Shown here piece by piece: positions 1-9,544 of a DNA stretch of 14,087 bases (position 1 is its first letter; every line of letters begins with the position of its first letter). The notes beneath the pieces are model-generated. The model was given only the letters and a program-made list of their open reading frames with translations. It made no database searches and was not told the origin of the DNA. This DNA comes from Flammula alnicola (taxonomy: Eukaryota > Basidiomycota > Agaricomycetes > Agaricales > Strophariaceae): contig JADNRV010000764.1 in assembly GCA_015499995.1 (NCBI GenBank), positions 1 through 14,087 on the forward strand, given 5' to 3'. Made by a program: the position numbers and the translations under genes.

Positions 1-1049
1 TGTCCTTACAACCCTTGGAAACGTAATCTACTTTAGAAACTCTGTAACAAGCGGGAACAATACGGCTCTCACCTGCCAGAGTAAAAAGTCACTCAGTCGC
101 CTCACTCCGCTGGTTCGGATAAGAACATCCACAGGAGGGCACTCGGCGACTGTGGTCATTAACTGTAAATCGATGTCTTTCTCTGTTACAGGCCTACAAA
201 TTTGGCTAGGTGACATGAACAAAGGTAGAAGCAGGAAGTACACACGGGTCGTCGTGGTCCTGCGCGAGCGACTGGACCACGCAACATTCTACAGCCCTAG
301 TTATCTCGTCACGGGAGGTGTAGGGCATACAGAGATTGAAGATGACGCTAGCAAAATATGAAATAAGTATACCTTCCGCAGAATAAAGCTCGCAACAAAT
401 GGCAAATACGTGCCTTTTATGATGACGCGTTACTTCCTGCAGTCGACGGAGATCCCTTTGCACGGATTCAGGAAACATCTCGGGTCTCCCAAAAACGTTA
501 ACACGGATGTCATATTCATAAACAATTGATCTGGTTTTGCTCATCAATAACTCAATGTCATACGAGCTGAGCGGAGGATTACTCACCCAGCTATACACAG
601 CTGCGGAACAAAGTCCTCGAAAAGTTTCATTATCGACTCTACCTCCTCTTCCGGTCTCTTGAAATTGTCGATTGAGAACGAAAATGTCGAGATACACTTG
701 ACACCCAGCATTGCCCAGAACTTTAGCGCCTGAATGGACGAGAGATAGGGAGTCAGCGGCAGGACACCAAAGTATTCACGAAGCGCACTTGAGAGATGCT
801 GACGCTTCCTTTCATCCATGCATCACCGCGGGTGATATGGGTGAGGCGGGCGAAACGGCGGTTTCCGTCAGGGATAAACGCTACATGGTCAGGAACTGGG
901 CCCTGTCTGAGGACTTGAGCGAACAACTTCGTCACATAGTCGATGAGCTTGGACTGTAGCCATGCCCAACCGTCTCGTAGTTGTTGCATGGTGAAGGAGA
1001 CGAAAAATAAAGCGAAGGGTGGGAGAAGCATATAGATTGAGTCAGACAT
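1..1049 (-). CDS. cis-prenyltransferase (dehydrodolichyl diphosphate synthase family), 3' end off the window
   Basis: This family extends a prenyl diphosphate with isopentenyl diphosphate units to make the dolichol backbone for protein glycosylation at the ER. Exons in reading order are 1049-789, 729-587, 539-414, 347-246 and 193-73, giving 251 residues. A hydrophobic N-terminus (residues 5-20) could anchor it. Region I HVAFIPDGNRRFAR (55-68) carries the catalytic Asp61. FSIDNFKRPEEEVE begins at 105, NLCMPYTSRDEI at 181, and DVLIRTSGVRRLSDFLLWQ ends at 251. Introns are 59, 47, 66 and 52 nt; the third (348-413) has a GC donor. Oddly, the usual EGHxxGF of region II reads DAWMKGS at the same spacing. 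A further intron starts at 72 (GTGAGA). A possible acceptor ends at 28, but the 27 nt after it do not resemble the family, so the last exon or exons probably lie outside. The family call is firm; activity is uncertain. Confidence 0.9.
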
Positions 1050-2446
1050 CCCATTTTATGATGGTTCGATCTAAGGCGAAGTTAATGGCATGGATAATGT
1101 TAACAAGTGGTGGCGCACCTGTACTGCAGCCAGTGTTATGTAAAAAGTTGGCAATCAATTCGAGAGTTCTGTGTCCGATAGTTCGAATACCAATTTTTTT
1201 TCGAAATATTGACACTGCCATCACGTCATTAACAACTGACCACTGCACTGGCGAAGCCTAAGCCCATTTCCATGCCGCCTGTCGATGCCTGCGATAGCTT
1301 ACAAGTGTCTTCGACATCTGACGTCAACCTAACCGAGGAAGTAATCGAGAAGCATCAAACTCCAGCCTAGGACGTACTCGGATCGAGTTTATGCGATTGT
1401 ATCATACTAGCGTCTCCGGGAGCATATGGGTCATCAAGGTCTTCATTCCTGTCCTGGTGGTATAGGGATGAGTGCATGAATATCTTGAGACCCTTCAACC
1501 CAAACACACCCCAGCCCAACCCATCGGCCCACCCATCAACAGGAGAACACTTGATCATATGTGAACATAATTGTCGGAGTAGTGAGATAAATAGCCCAAA
1601 TAAAGTGTCGCCTAATCGGAACCAGGTCAGTTGAACTAGCGGCATCCCCTGTTCTGTCAATGTTTACTGCGGGAAGCAGGATGCTGTTGAGGATTTCGGG
1701 GGCGGCGAAGAGTTCGATATCACTGCAAGCCTACATAGCGCCCAGGACGACGAGTGTCATAGGCGAAGAAAATAGAATAGCCTCATTCATGTTCGGAGTA
1801 TACACCACAATTCATCCGCTCTTGCGTATGGGGCATAGATTAAAGTCCAGCGCTGGGACATCCCTGTACGGGACAAAAAGATGGGAGGAAAAGAAGCGAA
1901 TGAATAAACGCGGCAAGGGAAAGTAAAGGGAAAAAGCGACCCTTCCTTGAGTGATAAGGCAGATCAAAGGATCGAAACAAAAGCAGGCAGCACCGACCGC
2001 CATGGACATAGGCACTCAAGGGAAGGACTGGCGCAATAGATATTTCCTAGCTGGTTAATTAGCTTGGTACATTTGACAGGCCTCTGCTTGCAGTGCGTCC
2101 ATAGCACGTCGAAGCATCCACCCAGAAATCCGGGTCTGCTTCTCCGCTTTGAGCGTCCAACCTCCAAGTCTTTTCGTTCTATCCGTGCATCTGCGTAACT
2201 GCGCCTCACTGCCTCCTGCGCCCAAGGCAAACATAATGGCATCACTGGCGGAACACCGGAACGTTCCACACTTGATAACTTGCCGACATCGCCGAAGAAA
2301 GCCGGATCATGGCCGTCGGGCATCTGCCTCACACGGCACAGTTGCCGAAACTGCTGAAGATTCAGTTCCTTGCGAACGTTTGCGTCTCCTTTCCGGACTT
2401 TCAGGACTTCTTCCCACTAGACTTCCGATAACTCAAGTTCGCAACC
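1050..2446. other. Intergenic stretch between divergent genes, no confident gene
   Basis: This 1.4 kb separates the divergent starts of the prenyltransferase (minus) and the F-box gene (plus) and should hold both promoters. Several frames stay open by chance or decay. A minus-strand frame near 1720-1540 reads through FAAPEILNSILLPAVN. A minus-strand stretch around 2330-2060 is open in two overlapping frames, one ending QAEACQMYQAN at a TAA near 2056. A plus-strand frame is open from 2149 to 2460. None joins into a spliced model or resembles a family I know. Decayed genes or an unrecognised minus-strand gene remain possible. Confidence 0.4.
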
Positions 2447-3776
2447 ATGTATACGTATGACATAGAAGTCGAAGTATGCCCCCCAGTCTCTCTGTCTTCA
2501 CTGCAAATGTCTTACAATCCATCCTAAATTCAGGTCCATGGCCATCATGCACCAGCGTCACTTCTTCCACCTGAACTCATCCGTCCGATTCTCGAACACA
2601 TCGAGGATTGGGAGACGCTTCTATCTTTGTCGTTATCCTGCGCCCTTCTGCGCTCGGAAGCGGAGGTCATTCTTTACCGATCATTCACAGAACAAAATGA
2701 AACCCGCCAGATTCAGTTTCTCGCCACAATTGTTGGCAACCCTCGACTTGCAGCTCTTGTTCAGATATACGCTGTCCGCACTAATGCGATTTACCCAAAA
2801 AAAGTTTTCCTGGGCCTAATCGGAGACGCCCTTCCAGTCATGGTCAACCTCAAAGATCTTGCGCTCTTCATTGGAGGCCAAGATGTAGGCGCGATTCCGT
2901 TCCAGGAGTGTACCTTCCAGCTTGATACGATGTGTTGGGTTGAGAGAGATAAACATGTGGACGAATATCCGTTCATAAATTGGCTAGAGACGCAACATTC
3001 GTTGCGAGAGTTGAAATGGCTCCGCAGAATGCGTCGAGGCTTGTTGTCGCCACTTGCGTGTCCAAACCTCAAGATCCTACGAGGAAACCAAAGCGCAATA
3101 TATGGTGTTCTCCCAGGTCGGAATATTACGAGACTGCATTGGATGTCGATCATGGGGCGTGGTCCTGACTCGCCACTCGAGATCAAGGAAATATCATCAG
3201 AGCTTAACCAATTACGTTCTCTATCAATCCAAAACTACTTCGACTTGGCCGATTACAAGCTGGTCATCAACAACTTACGTTCTCTGGAGTTCTTGGAGCT
3301 TTTCGGATATCCTGACACGGCAAGTCATTATTCAACGCATATTGTAATGTATGTGTTAATTATATACAATCACTACTCGTAGATAACAACGCCATTTCTC
3401 CCATTACCGCCAAATCTTAAGGTTCTCGTTTTCTCATTCAGGCCGATACAGGGCTGTCGGACCACATCTCGCGTTGCAGTGCGAGATATTTCTATTTTAT
3501 TCGCTCGCTGCCAACATCTTCAGAGAGTGGACATTGCCTTCAAACGCACAGCAGAAGTGGATTACTACCAACGTTGGACGGATTATAGCGCCCCAGAACA
3601 AGGATTAATACCATTCAAGGAGGTAGCCTGCGGTCGCTTGGAGTGCATGGAATCGGAAACGGGTATGCCGACGTCTATGTTCCGCATTCAGCATGGTAAA
3701 TCCTTTGTGTTTCTCTCGTACATAGCGTAAGCTAACGAAGTTATCCCCCATAGAAAGCGAAAGCGATTGGAACTAG
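2447..3776 (+). CDS. F-box/LRR-like protein, paralogue of the gene at 10891-12121
   Basis: Proteins of this kind usually serve as substrate adaptors of SCF ubiquitin ligases or are uncharacterised F-box-like repeats expanded in mushrooms. Exons are 2447-2473, 2534-3319, 3383-3695 and 3754-3776, giving 382 residues in unbroken phase. The start ATG has A at -3. Exon 2 opens with a short F-box-like segment, LLPPELIRPILEH (from residue 19), followed by a helical stretch ending SEAEVILYRSF. Next comes a run of leucine-rich strands such as NLRSLEFLELFGYP and NLKVLVFSF. Intron 1 (60 nt) has donor GTATGC and ends CTAAATTCAG. Intron 2 (3320-3382) starts GCAAGT, a GC donor. Intron 3 (58 nt) contains GCTAAC. 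The paralogue shares the layout, the PLACP and PGR motifs and the intron 2 position. The F-box itself is degenerate, so the role is inferred. The 27-nt first exon is the least certain part. Confidence 0.8.
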
Positions 3777-4192
3777 TATCAGACAGCATCAGCTCTCTTC
3801 CCCGAGCATATATAAGTTGCGTACTATAGCTTCAATTGCAAGATTCAAAAAAACAGGGCCGTCTTCACGGTCGATTCTGCCGACTACGGACACATTCTTT
3901 GGTAAAATTGGGCGTATAGAGTAGGTAGGACGACGACTGGATCCTGAGCCAACATCAAGCCAACATCCACGTTATTTCCTTCTCTAGCGTCGCGTGTTGT
4001 TCACTCACTGTGACGCCTCATTTCAGATGTGCATACAAAGATCTCACGAAGGTACAGCCTTCCAAGAAATTGATATTATATATTTTGTCCTCGAATGACC
4101 AACCTACCAAGCACTTTGTCTGTACTACATTACGCGACATTTTTTTTTTTTGGTGGAGCGTTGGGAATCTTAAAAATCTACGCTCGGCTGTA
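3777..4192. other. Convergent intergenic region (two 3' ends)
   Basis: This gap lies between the stop codons of the plus-strand F-box gene and minus-strand gene A and should contain both 3' UTRs. I see no open frame with protein-like features. A TATATAA motif lies near 3807-3813, but no gene starts after it on the plus strand. A run of 12 T ends at 4151. Confidence 0.6.
4140..4151. repeat. Homopolymer run of 12 T
   Basis: Twelve consecutive T on the plus strand. In the sense of gene A this is an A12 tract about 40 nt after its stop codon, so it probably lies in that 3' UTR. It could mislead oligo-dT priming in cDNA work. Confidence 0.9.
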
Positions 4193-6042
4193 TCATGAAG
4201 ATTCCGAGTACCCGGTATCTCTCGAGGTCGAGAGTTGTTTTGTCGGGAATGCAATGGGCGTCGATATACCAGTGGGTATGGTTGAGACCTCGTAGCTATT
4301 TCCGCGAAGAGCACTTCTCGCATTAAGGGATGCCAGTAGCGAGTTGACATATACTGTCATGTAAACACGAATCAAGTCAGCGAAGGATTTGAACCCGTGG
4401 GATATGACGTACGTTTGCTCAAAGCGAAGTATATCCCCAAGAATATGAAGCGTTGCGGCCATATCGCGTACTGCATAATTCACCTCATTAATTTTCTTGA
4501 TGATGGTGTCGAATCTGTACTTACTGTCACGAAGCAAGCGATGGCGGCAATGCTACGTAGCCCAGCCGTTGTGAGACGGGTGCGATCACTGAACGGTTTT
4601 TCGACCTACCTTGTCAAAAGTCCTGGACATTGGTTGCGTTATAAGCCTTTCATGACCTAAAGATTGTCATGTCAGAGACACGCACCGGTGTTGATGCTGA
4701 AAGCCATTAGCTTGGTTACTATCGAGTCAGTTCTACAGATCGCGACAGTCAGCGTTGCTGTTCGTGAAGCATAATTGAAACACATACTGCTTGAATCCTG
4801 TCCGACTGCGGACGAGGAGGGTGCACAAAGATACTGCAATAGTGGTGTCTGCCACAACCGCAGCTCCAAAACTTGCATACAGCATTGCCTTCAGATGGGG
4901 CTAGATGAGAATGACGAAGATAAATTTTACGGAGACAAAGCTCACTGAAGCCTCGTTCATTCTAGCGTAGGTGCGCAATATGAAACTTTATGAAAAAAGT
5001 CAGCAATAGTATTCGGGATGAGTTAGACGCTCGCTACTCACGATCTCGACGCAAAGCCTGAAGTCGTAGGGTTCAAACGTCAGATAAGTTTAATGGATGG
5101 TGAAACATCACGTGGCTCACCACAGCCGAAGGCTGTTCATCAATATGAGATGGTCAATTTCGAATCGAACGTCAGATAGGCCAGGACTCACAAAAAACAA
5201 CCAGAGAGAGGACAGTCTGGCACGGAGCATCAGAGAGCACATACACATTGTTGGGGATGCCGAACTTACAATTACAAGCGGCAGAATGAAACCCAATGTC
5301 TTCCGTCGACCACACACTATTGAACATGCACTAAGTCTGCGAGTACTGTTGCTAAGAATATGGGCACTCACACACCGAAACTCGCATGGCAAAGAATCTG
5401 TACGACTGGTACTTTAGTCACCAGATTCAGGAGGGAAGGGATCGGGAGGCCTACCCCCGAACAATCAAGTCGCTTAGGTTCTAAGAGCGAGAAGTATCAA
5501 GCAATAGTCAGCGGACGTAAGCTCGCATCACTCACAGTAACATAGACCTGCGCCAAAATCGTCCTAACCCCGTCCGAGTGAGATCGATTCCTAGGACATA
5601 TACAGCGACATTGCCATACCATGTGGGTCCCAGAAGAACCTCGAAATCGCCGAAACTGGTGACAAGGTAGAAATAAAGACCGTGAGATGTGAACGCGAGG
5701 TGGATTGTGTCGAGCATCCTAGCAGATCCATGGCGTTCGTCAAACGCATTTCTGACACGCGAGATATCAAATGTACCAGAGGAACAGGACCTAGGAACTG
5801 GAAATTGGGTACGGACGGTCTTCGATAGCAGAGTGGTGCTTACCAGAGACTGGAGCCAACGCCCATCGCTTTTAGAATCACGGAAATACAAGAACGTCTG
5901 TACGCTGGTAACTCCGTAAAGACTAGTGTGAGATGGTGGGCATTGTCAGAATGGAATGGGATCAGAACGAAAAACATCAGTACATAGCTGCAGCCAAAGT
6001 TCCCAGAAACGCTGCGCCGAGGGTGCCATCAAGGGAATGCAT
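4193..6042 (-). CDS. DUF6534-type seven-helix membrane protein, gene A (18 exons)
   Basis: The family is multi-pass, common in Agaricomycetes and of unknown function. Exons in reading order are 6042-5984, 5922-5844, 5790-5777, 5718-5620, 5563-5536, 5480-5455, 5397-5372, 5316-5270, 5216-5192, 5132-5121, 5057-5042, 4985-4946, 4888-4788, 4732-4686, 4622-4610, 4552-4525, 4470-4413 and 4353-4193. They total 879 nt (292 aa plus stop) with every junction in phase. Hallmarks in order are LDGTLGAAFLGTLAAA at the N-terminus, LDTIHLAF, SDLIVRGFFAMRV, VRSRTGFK, DSIVTKLM, INTGLLTS and YVNSLLASLNAR before a polar Ser/Thr-rich tail. About seven hydrophobic segments fit the family. Introns are 53-63 nt, all GT-AG. 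Gene B upstream is a tandem paralogue: 19 of 33 whole codons match in residue in the 101-nt exon. Start and family are well supported. The smallest exons rest on phase and on agreement with gene B. Confidence 0.88.
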
Positions 6043-6114
6043 GATTGTGGGTTGTTGTTAATTCTGCGACTGAAGAGCAAGGAGTCAATGTGGGAGCCGA
6101 CCAGAACCTCAGCG

Positions 6115-6121
6115 TTATATG
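6115..6121 (-). promoter_or_regulatory. TATA-like element upstream of gene A
   Basis: On the minus strand this reads CATATAA, about 75 nt before the gene A start codon, followed by a pyrimidine-rich stretch. Position and sequence fit a fungal TATA element, but this is inference from one motif. Confidence 0.3.
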
Positions 6122-6136
6122 GATATCCGACATTGA

Positions 6137-6316
6137 CGGCAGTCAGGTGTTGTGGTCGCAGTACGAAAAGAAAGAAGGCGAATCGAGGCATTACTTTATC
6201 GTATCAAGCCAAGTGGCGCTAGGGAGGTCGAGTACAATTTAGAGGGCGGTGATGGTGTCCAGATGGCGTTCATGTCCGAGCAGCTTCCCGAGCTTCTTCG
6301 GGAGCAGGGGGAGTAA
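6137..6316 (+). CDS. Possible 3'-terminal exon or gene remnant, unknown product
   Basis: An open frame of 59 codons ends at TAA 6314-6316. It follows an in-frame TGA and a CAG that could be a splice acceptor (ending 6146). The composition looks protein-like: a basic RKERRRIEALL segment, then EVEYNLEGGDG, then SEQLPELLREQGE at the C-terminus. No upstream exon is visible, and the sequence to the left is occupied by the opposite-strand start of gene A. It could be the stranded end of a truncated gene. I do not recognise the family. Confidence 0.2.
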   Translation, partial: RQSGVVVAVRKERRRIEALLYRIKPSGAREVEYNLEGGDGVQMAFMSEQLPELLREQGE

Positions 6317-7457
6317 TTCTATTTCCAGAAGCTATAGAGATGGGTTCCATTCCTCTTTAAACTGAGAACCAAACGGCATAACCATATGCACCGTGATACT
6401 CGCAATGGCATTGACGATGCATATCACTAGTAAGAGGGATCCTTGCGCTTCGAGGAATGATGATCGATGACATGTAACCATCAAGGAGGGCTGGCTCGCA
6501 ATATCTTGTATAAGAGTTGCCGCAAAAGACAGTACACCACGGCGAATAAATCAAACACCTTTCAAGTCGAGTTTGTCGGTTGTTCCAGTTAGCAGTATGA
6601 CATTTCTCTAAATAAGAGATCAAAGACTATCAGCGATGCCATGGAACTCCTCGAAAACGTAGCGGAAAATATATAGCTGCCCCAATCCCGGCTAATATGC
6701 GACATTGGTGCTGTTTTGCTTTACATAAATGGTTCATCGGGAGCAACTTGAGAGCAAATGTGACCGGATATCATTTCGTTCTTTGCGATTGATTGACTCA
6801 CCAATGACCAAGGGTGTCACTTTGGAGACTTGTGATCAATTTGAGGTACATTTCATGAGCGCTTATCGCCACTTTCGTATCGAGGAAGCTCAGACACAGG
6901 CGTGTCGTTGACTTGGTCATGATTTGGCTTTAGGCGCTCCAATTTTAGCCTTTGTGTGATGGTTTGCGAGCTCTGCGGTGCAAGAGCCACTATATCCAAC
7001 ATACAGCAGCAGCAGGAAGGCACAGTGACGCCTCATAGATGGAGAATAGCGAAAGGCGATCTCGACTCAGCGGAAAACGTTGAACAAAAGAAACAAAATT
7101 CCGGGCAGCGCCGGCTGCAGCATGAAGTGTAGGTCACGTGCGCGGAAGGCTGTTCGAAGCCCGGCCGGAGCGAGTCGACGTCCGACGTGAAGAACACACA
7201 TAGCACCCACACCTGTGCCTCCATGGCGTTCGAGGCCATGCATCGTCAGACAAAAATTCTGTCTGCAGTTGAGATCTTTGAGAATTGACAAACAGAGCCG
7301 CCAAAAAGGCATCATGTCCTTGCCAACTTAAGGATTGATTTAGGCATAAATTATATTTTTACACGTACACTATGTAGCTATCCGAATCCTGGGCGTGAAT
7401 GGTATAGTGGCAATAAGTATGTAAGTGCTATTGAGCTGGCTAATACGTGGGATGCTA

Positions 7458-9405
7458 TCATACAGAATTTTGAAAAGTTTCTTTCGCCGTACCAGACGTA
7501 TTTTGCATCGGGAAGACGACAGACGTGGGCATGGCCTCAAATCTGGTACTTCTAAGACTTGACACCCGCTCATCCTTGCTTCTCAGCGTTCCTCGTGCAT
7601 TGAGAGATGCTAGCAGTGAGTTAACGTATACTGTAATAAAGTGTGTCAACATCTGTCTGCACGTCCAAGAGCCCGATTTGAATGCCTACATTTACTGAGG
7701 GCGAAGTAGATGCCCATAAAGATGAAACGTTGCGGCCAGATGGCGTACTAGTATATAGTAGACAAAATGATCAATGAAAAACGCTTTGGCGAGGAACGAG
7801 TACTAGAACTTACAGTTATCAGGCATGCAAGGGCACATATACTGCCAAATTTGGGTTCATTAAGCTGCGCTCAAGAACAGGAAATGTTTCGCTTACCTCG
7901 TTAGCAACCCTTTGAAATCGGGATGATTAATATAACGAGTTTATATATATAAAGTGGAAGCTCAGCGTTCACCTGTATTAATGCTGAACGCCATCAAGAT
8001 AGTCAAAATTGAGTCGGTTCTGGGAATAGTCCTATAAATATAGTGGTATTTTCAGACAGACGAAGAGAACACACCGCTGGAGTCCCGTGCGACTCTTGAA
8101 GAGCAATACGCAAAGTGATATTGCGACGAGAGAATCCGCTACTACCCCAGCGGCAAAGCTGACATACAGATAAACCTGGGAAATACGTTCTATATCACCA
8201 AAATCACAAGAAAAGGAGGGAAATTAACATACCGAAGCCTGAGCCATTCTCTCGAACGTGTGGAGTATGAATCTGTACAGTCAGTCATTCAACAAGAATC
8301 TTGAAAAGAAATTGTGCCCAATACAGACGCTCTCGAGGCAAAACCTACATCAGAATCAAATATAGAGCTCATCAAGTGATATTTCCGGCGTGATGCATCA
8401 AGAACTCACCACATCCACAGACTAGGATAAAATTTGGGCGTGAATAAGTCGGCCCAAAGGATTAACATGGCGACTTACTGAATACGACAAGAGACAAAAT
8501 TATCTTTGTGCAAAATCAAAAGACCGGGGTTATTGATAAACTATTGATCCAACTTACAATGAGGACCGGAATGAGAATTCGTAGGATTCTCCGATGTCGA
8601 CCGCATACTGGGGATTGATGAAAACATCAGCGCATGTCAACTTCTAGACATTCTTAATGCCCACATATTGAAATACGTTTGGCAAAAAAGCTGCGCAAAA
8701 ACGAATGAATGAATGGGTTTTCAGATATCGTTAAGACAGATTTACAAACCTTCGCACAATGATATCACTAATGTTCTATACGGCGGGGATGATAAGAGGA
8801 AGAACACAGTTAGAGACCGGGAGGAGCTCACCGTGAGATACACTCCCGCCTGGTTAAACCATATATCAGAACCTGACATCGTAGTACTCTCATGGACTCA
8901 CCAAGAGCGACCTATAGACGAGTTAACCGGAGCTCGTCAACGTATAAAGCACAGATTTACTCACCAGGTTGGGGCTGCTAAGACCTCGAAATTCCCAAAA
9001 TTCGTCACAAGATAGAAGTAGATACCATGAGCAGTGAACGCCATGTGGAGGGTGTCTAAAATCCTAATGAATGTTGTGTCAGAGAACCCTTTCTTTCCGG
9101 CCGTGTGTCGAAACCAACCATAGAGTGAATATCTGTAAGCATGACACCGCAATTAGCATGGTACATTGAATAACGGCCATAGTCATATCCTCTGCTTACC
9201 CCGGATTTGAAGAATCTACCATCTCCCGCACTGTTTTGAAAGTAAATGAAGGTTTGGACGCTCGTTAGTCCATAGAAACTGTAGCACAAATGTCGGTCAG
9301 CACTAATACGTTGACCGAGAATGAAAAACTGTGATCTCACATTGCTGCTGCCAAGGTGCCCAAGAACGCAGCGCCGAGAGTACTATCAAGTGCGTTTAAT
9401 GGCAT
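7458..9405 (-). CDS. DUF6534-type seven-helix membrane protein, gene B (19 exons)
   Basis: Tandem paralogue of gene A, function unknown. Exons in reading order are 9405-9341, 9278-9200, 9132-9119, 9063-8965, 8911-8902, 8849-8832, 8775-8750, 8690-8665, 8607-8558, 8503-8479, 8421-8410, 8344-8329, 8272-8233, 8175-8075, 8019-7973, 7909-7897, 7841-7814, 7747-7690 and 7630-7458. They total 900 nt (299 aa plus stop), all in phase. Hallmarks are LDSTLGAAFLGTLAAA, LDTLHMAF, SDIIVRSFFAKRI, KSRTGL, DSILTILM, INTGLLTS and YVNSLLASLNAR. The 14, 99, 26, 25, 12, 16, 40, 101, 47, 13, 28 and 58 nt exons are the same size in gene A. A's 28-nt exon is split here into 10 and 18 nt by a 52-nt intron (8850-8901). 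Introns are 52-67 nt. Their sequences are unlike those of A, so the duplication is old or introns diverge fast. The intron 12 donor GTCTGT is weak. Confidence 0.88.
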
Positions 9406-9422
9406 AATCTTTCCCTAGATGG

Positions 9423-9453
9423 GACGTCGTGGACGCAGGAGACACCAGACGTC
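9423..9453. promoter_or_regulatory. Two GACGTC sites just upstream of gene B
   Basis: Palindromic GACGTC occurs at 9423-9428 and 9448-9453, 25 bases apart, within 50 nt of the gene B start codon. GACGTC is the core of CRE/ATF-type bZIP sites. The pairing may be chance; the role is inferred. Confidence 0.25.
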
Positions 9454-9462
9454 GCAGTGAGG

Positions 9463-9470
9463 GGATATAG
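9463..9470 (-). promoter_or_regulatory. TATA-like element upstream of gene B
   Basis: On the minus strand this reads CTATATCC, about 60 nt before the gene B ATG, at a similar distance to the TATA-like motif of gene A. Weak motif evidence only. Confidence 0.25.
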
Positions 9471-9528
9471 ACCAAGAAGATTCTTCTTTTCCGATAATAT
9501 GTATGTGTAGTTCTTCGTCACAATTGGT

Positions 9529-9544
9529 GCCCATGGCCATGGGC
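9529..9544. promoter_or_regulatory. 16-bp perfect palindrome, possible dimer binding site
   Basis: GCCCATGGCCATGGGC reads the same on both strands and lies about 125 nt upstream of the gene B start. It could be a site for a dimeric factor or a short cruciform. No known site was matched. Confidence 0.3.

Larger units (their letters stand above)
6043..7457. other. Region between the tandem DUF6534 genes, no confident gene
   Basis: It holds the promoter of gene A and the 3' flank of gene B. Apart from the plus-strand open frame at 6137-6316, two stretches look mildly protein-like. A minus-strand frame near 6490-6345 contains the hydrophobic run LLLVICIVNAIASITV and ends at a TAG. A plus-strand frame covers 6729-6911. 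Neither joins into a spliced gene. Bases 7090-7220 are more GC-rich than their surroundings. A decayed membrane-protein gene is possible but not shown. Confidence 0.35.

Noticed and set aside
1..27. Possible last exon of the prenyltransferase after an acceptor ending at position 28.
   Set aside because: The nine encoded residues do not resemble the conserved C-terminus of the family, so the true acceptor is probably outside the window.
1177..1201. GTTCGAAT followed by a T run resembles the end of a tRNA gene with a Pol III terminator.
   Set aside because: The T stem does not pair and no matching 5' acceptor stem or D arm is visible.
1367..1660. A 97-codon minus-strand open frame.
   Set aside because: Its composition is irregular, another frame on the same strand looks more protein-like over part of it, and no family or splice partner was found.
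4385..4400. On the minus strand, GGGTTCAAATCC resembles a tRNA T-arm.
   Set aside because: The flanking bases do not form a T stem, no A-box or acceptor stem is present, and the site lies inside an intron of gene A.
7033..7315. Overlapping minus-strand frames in a GC-rich patch.
   Set aside because: Open frames are expected in GC-rich sequence. There is no motif, and two frames are open at once.
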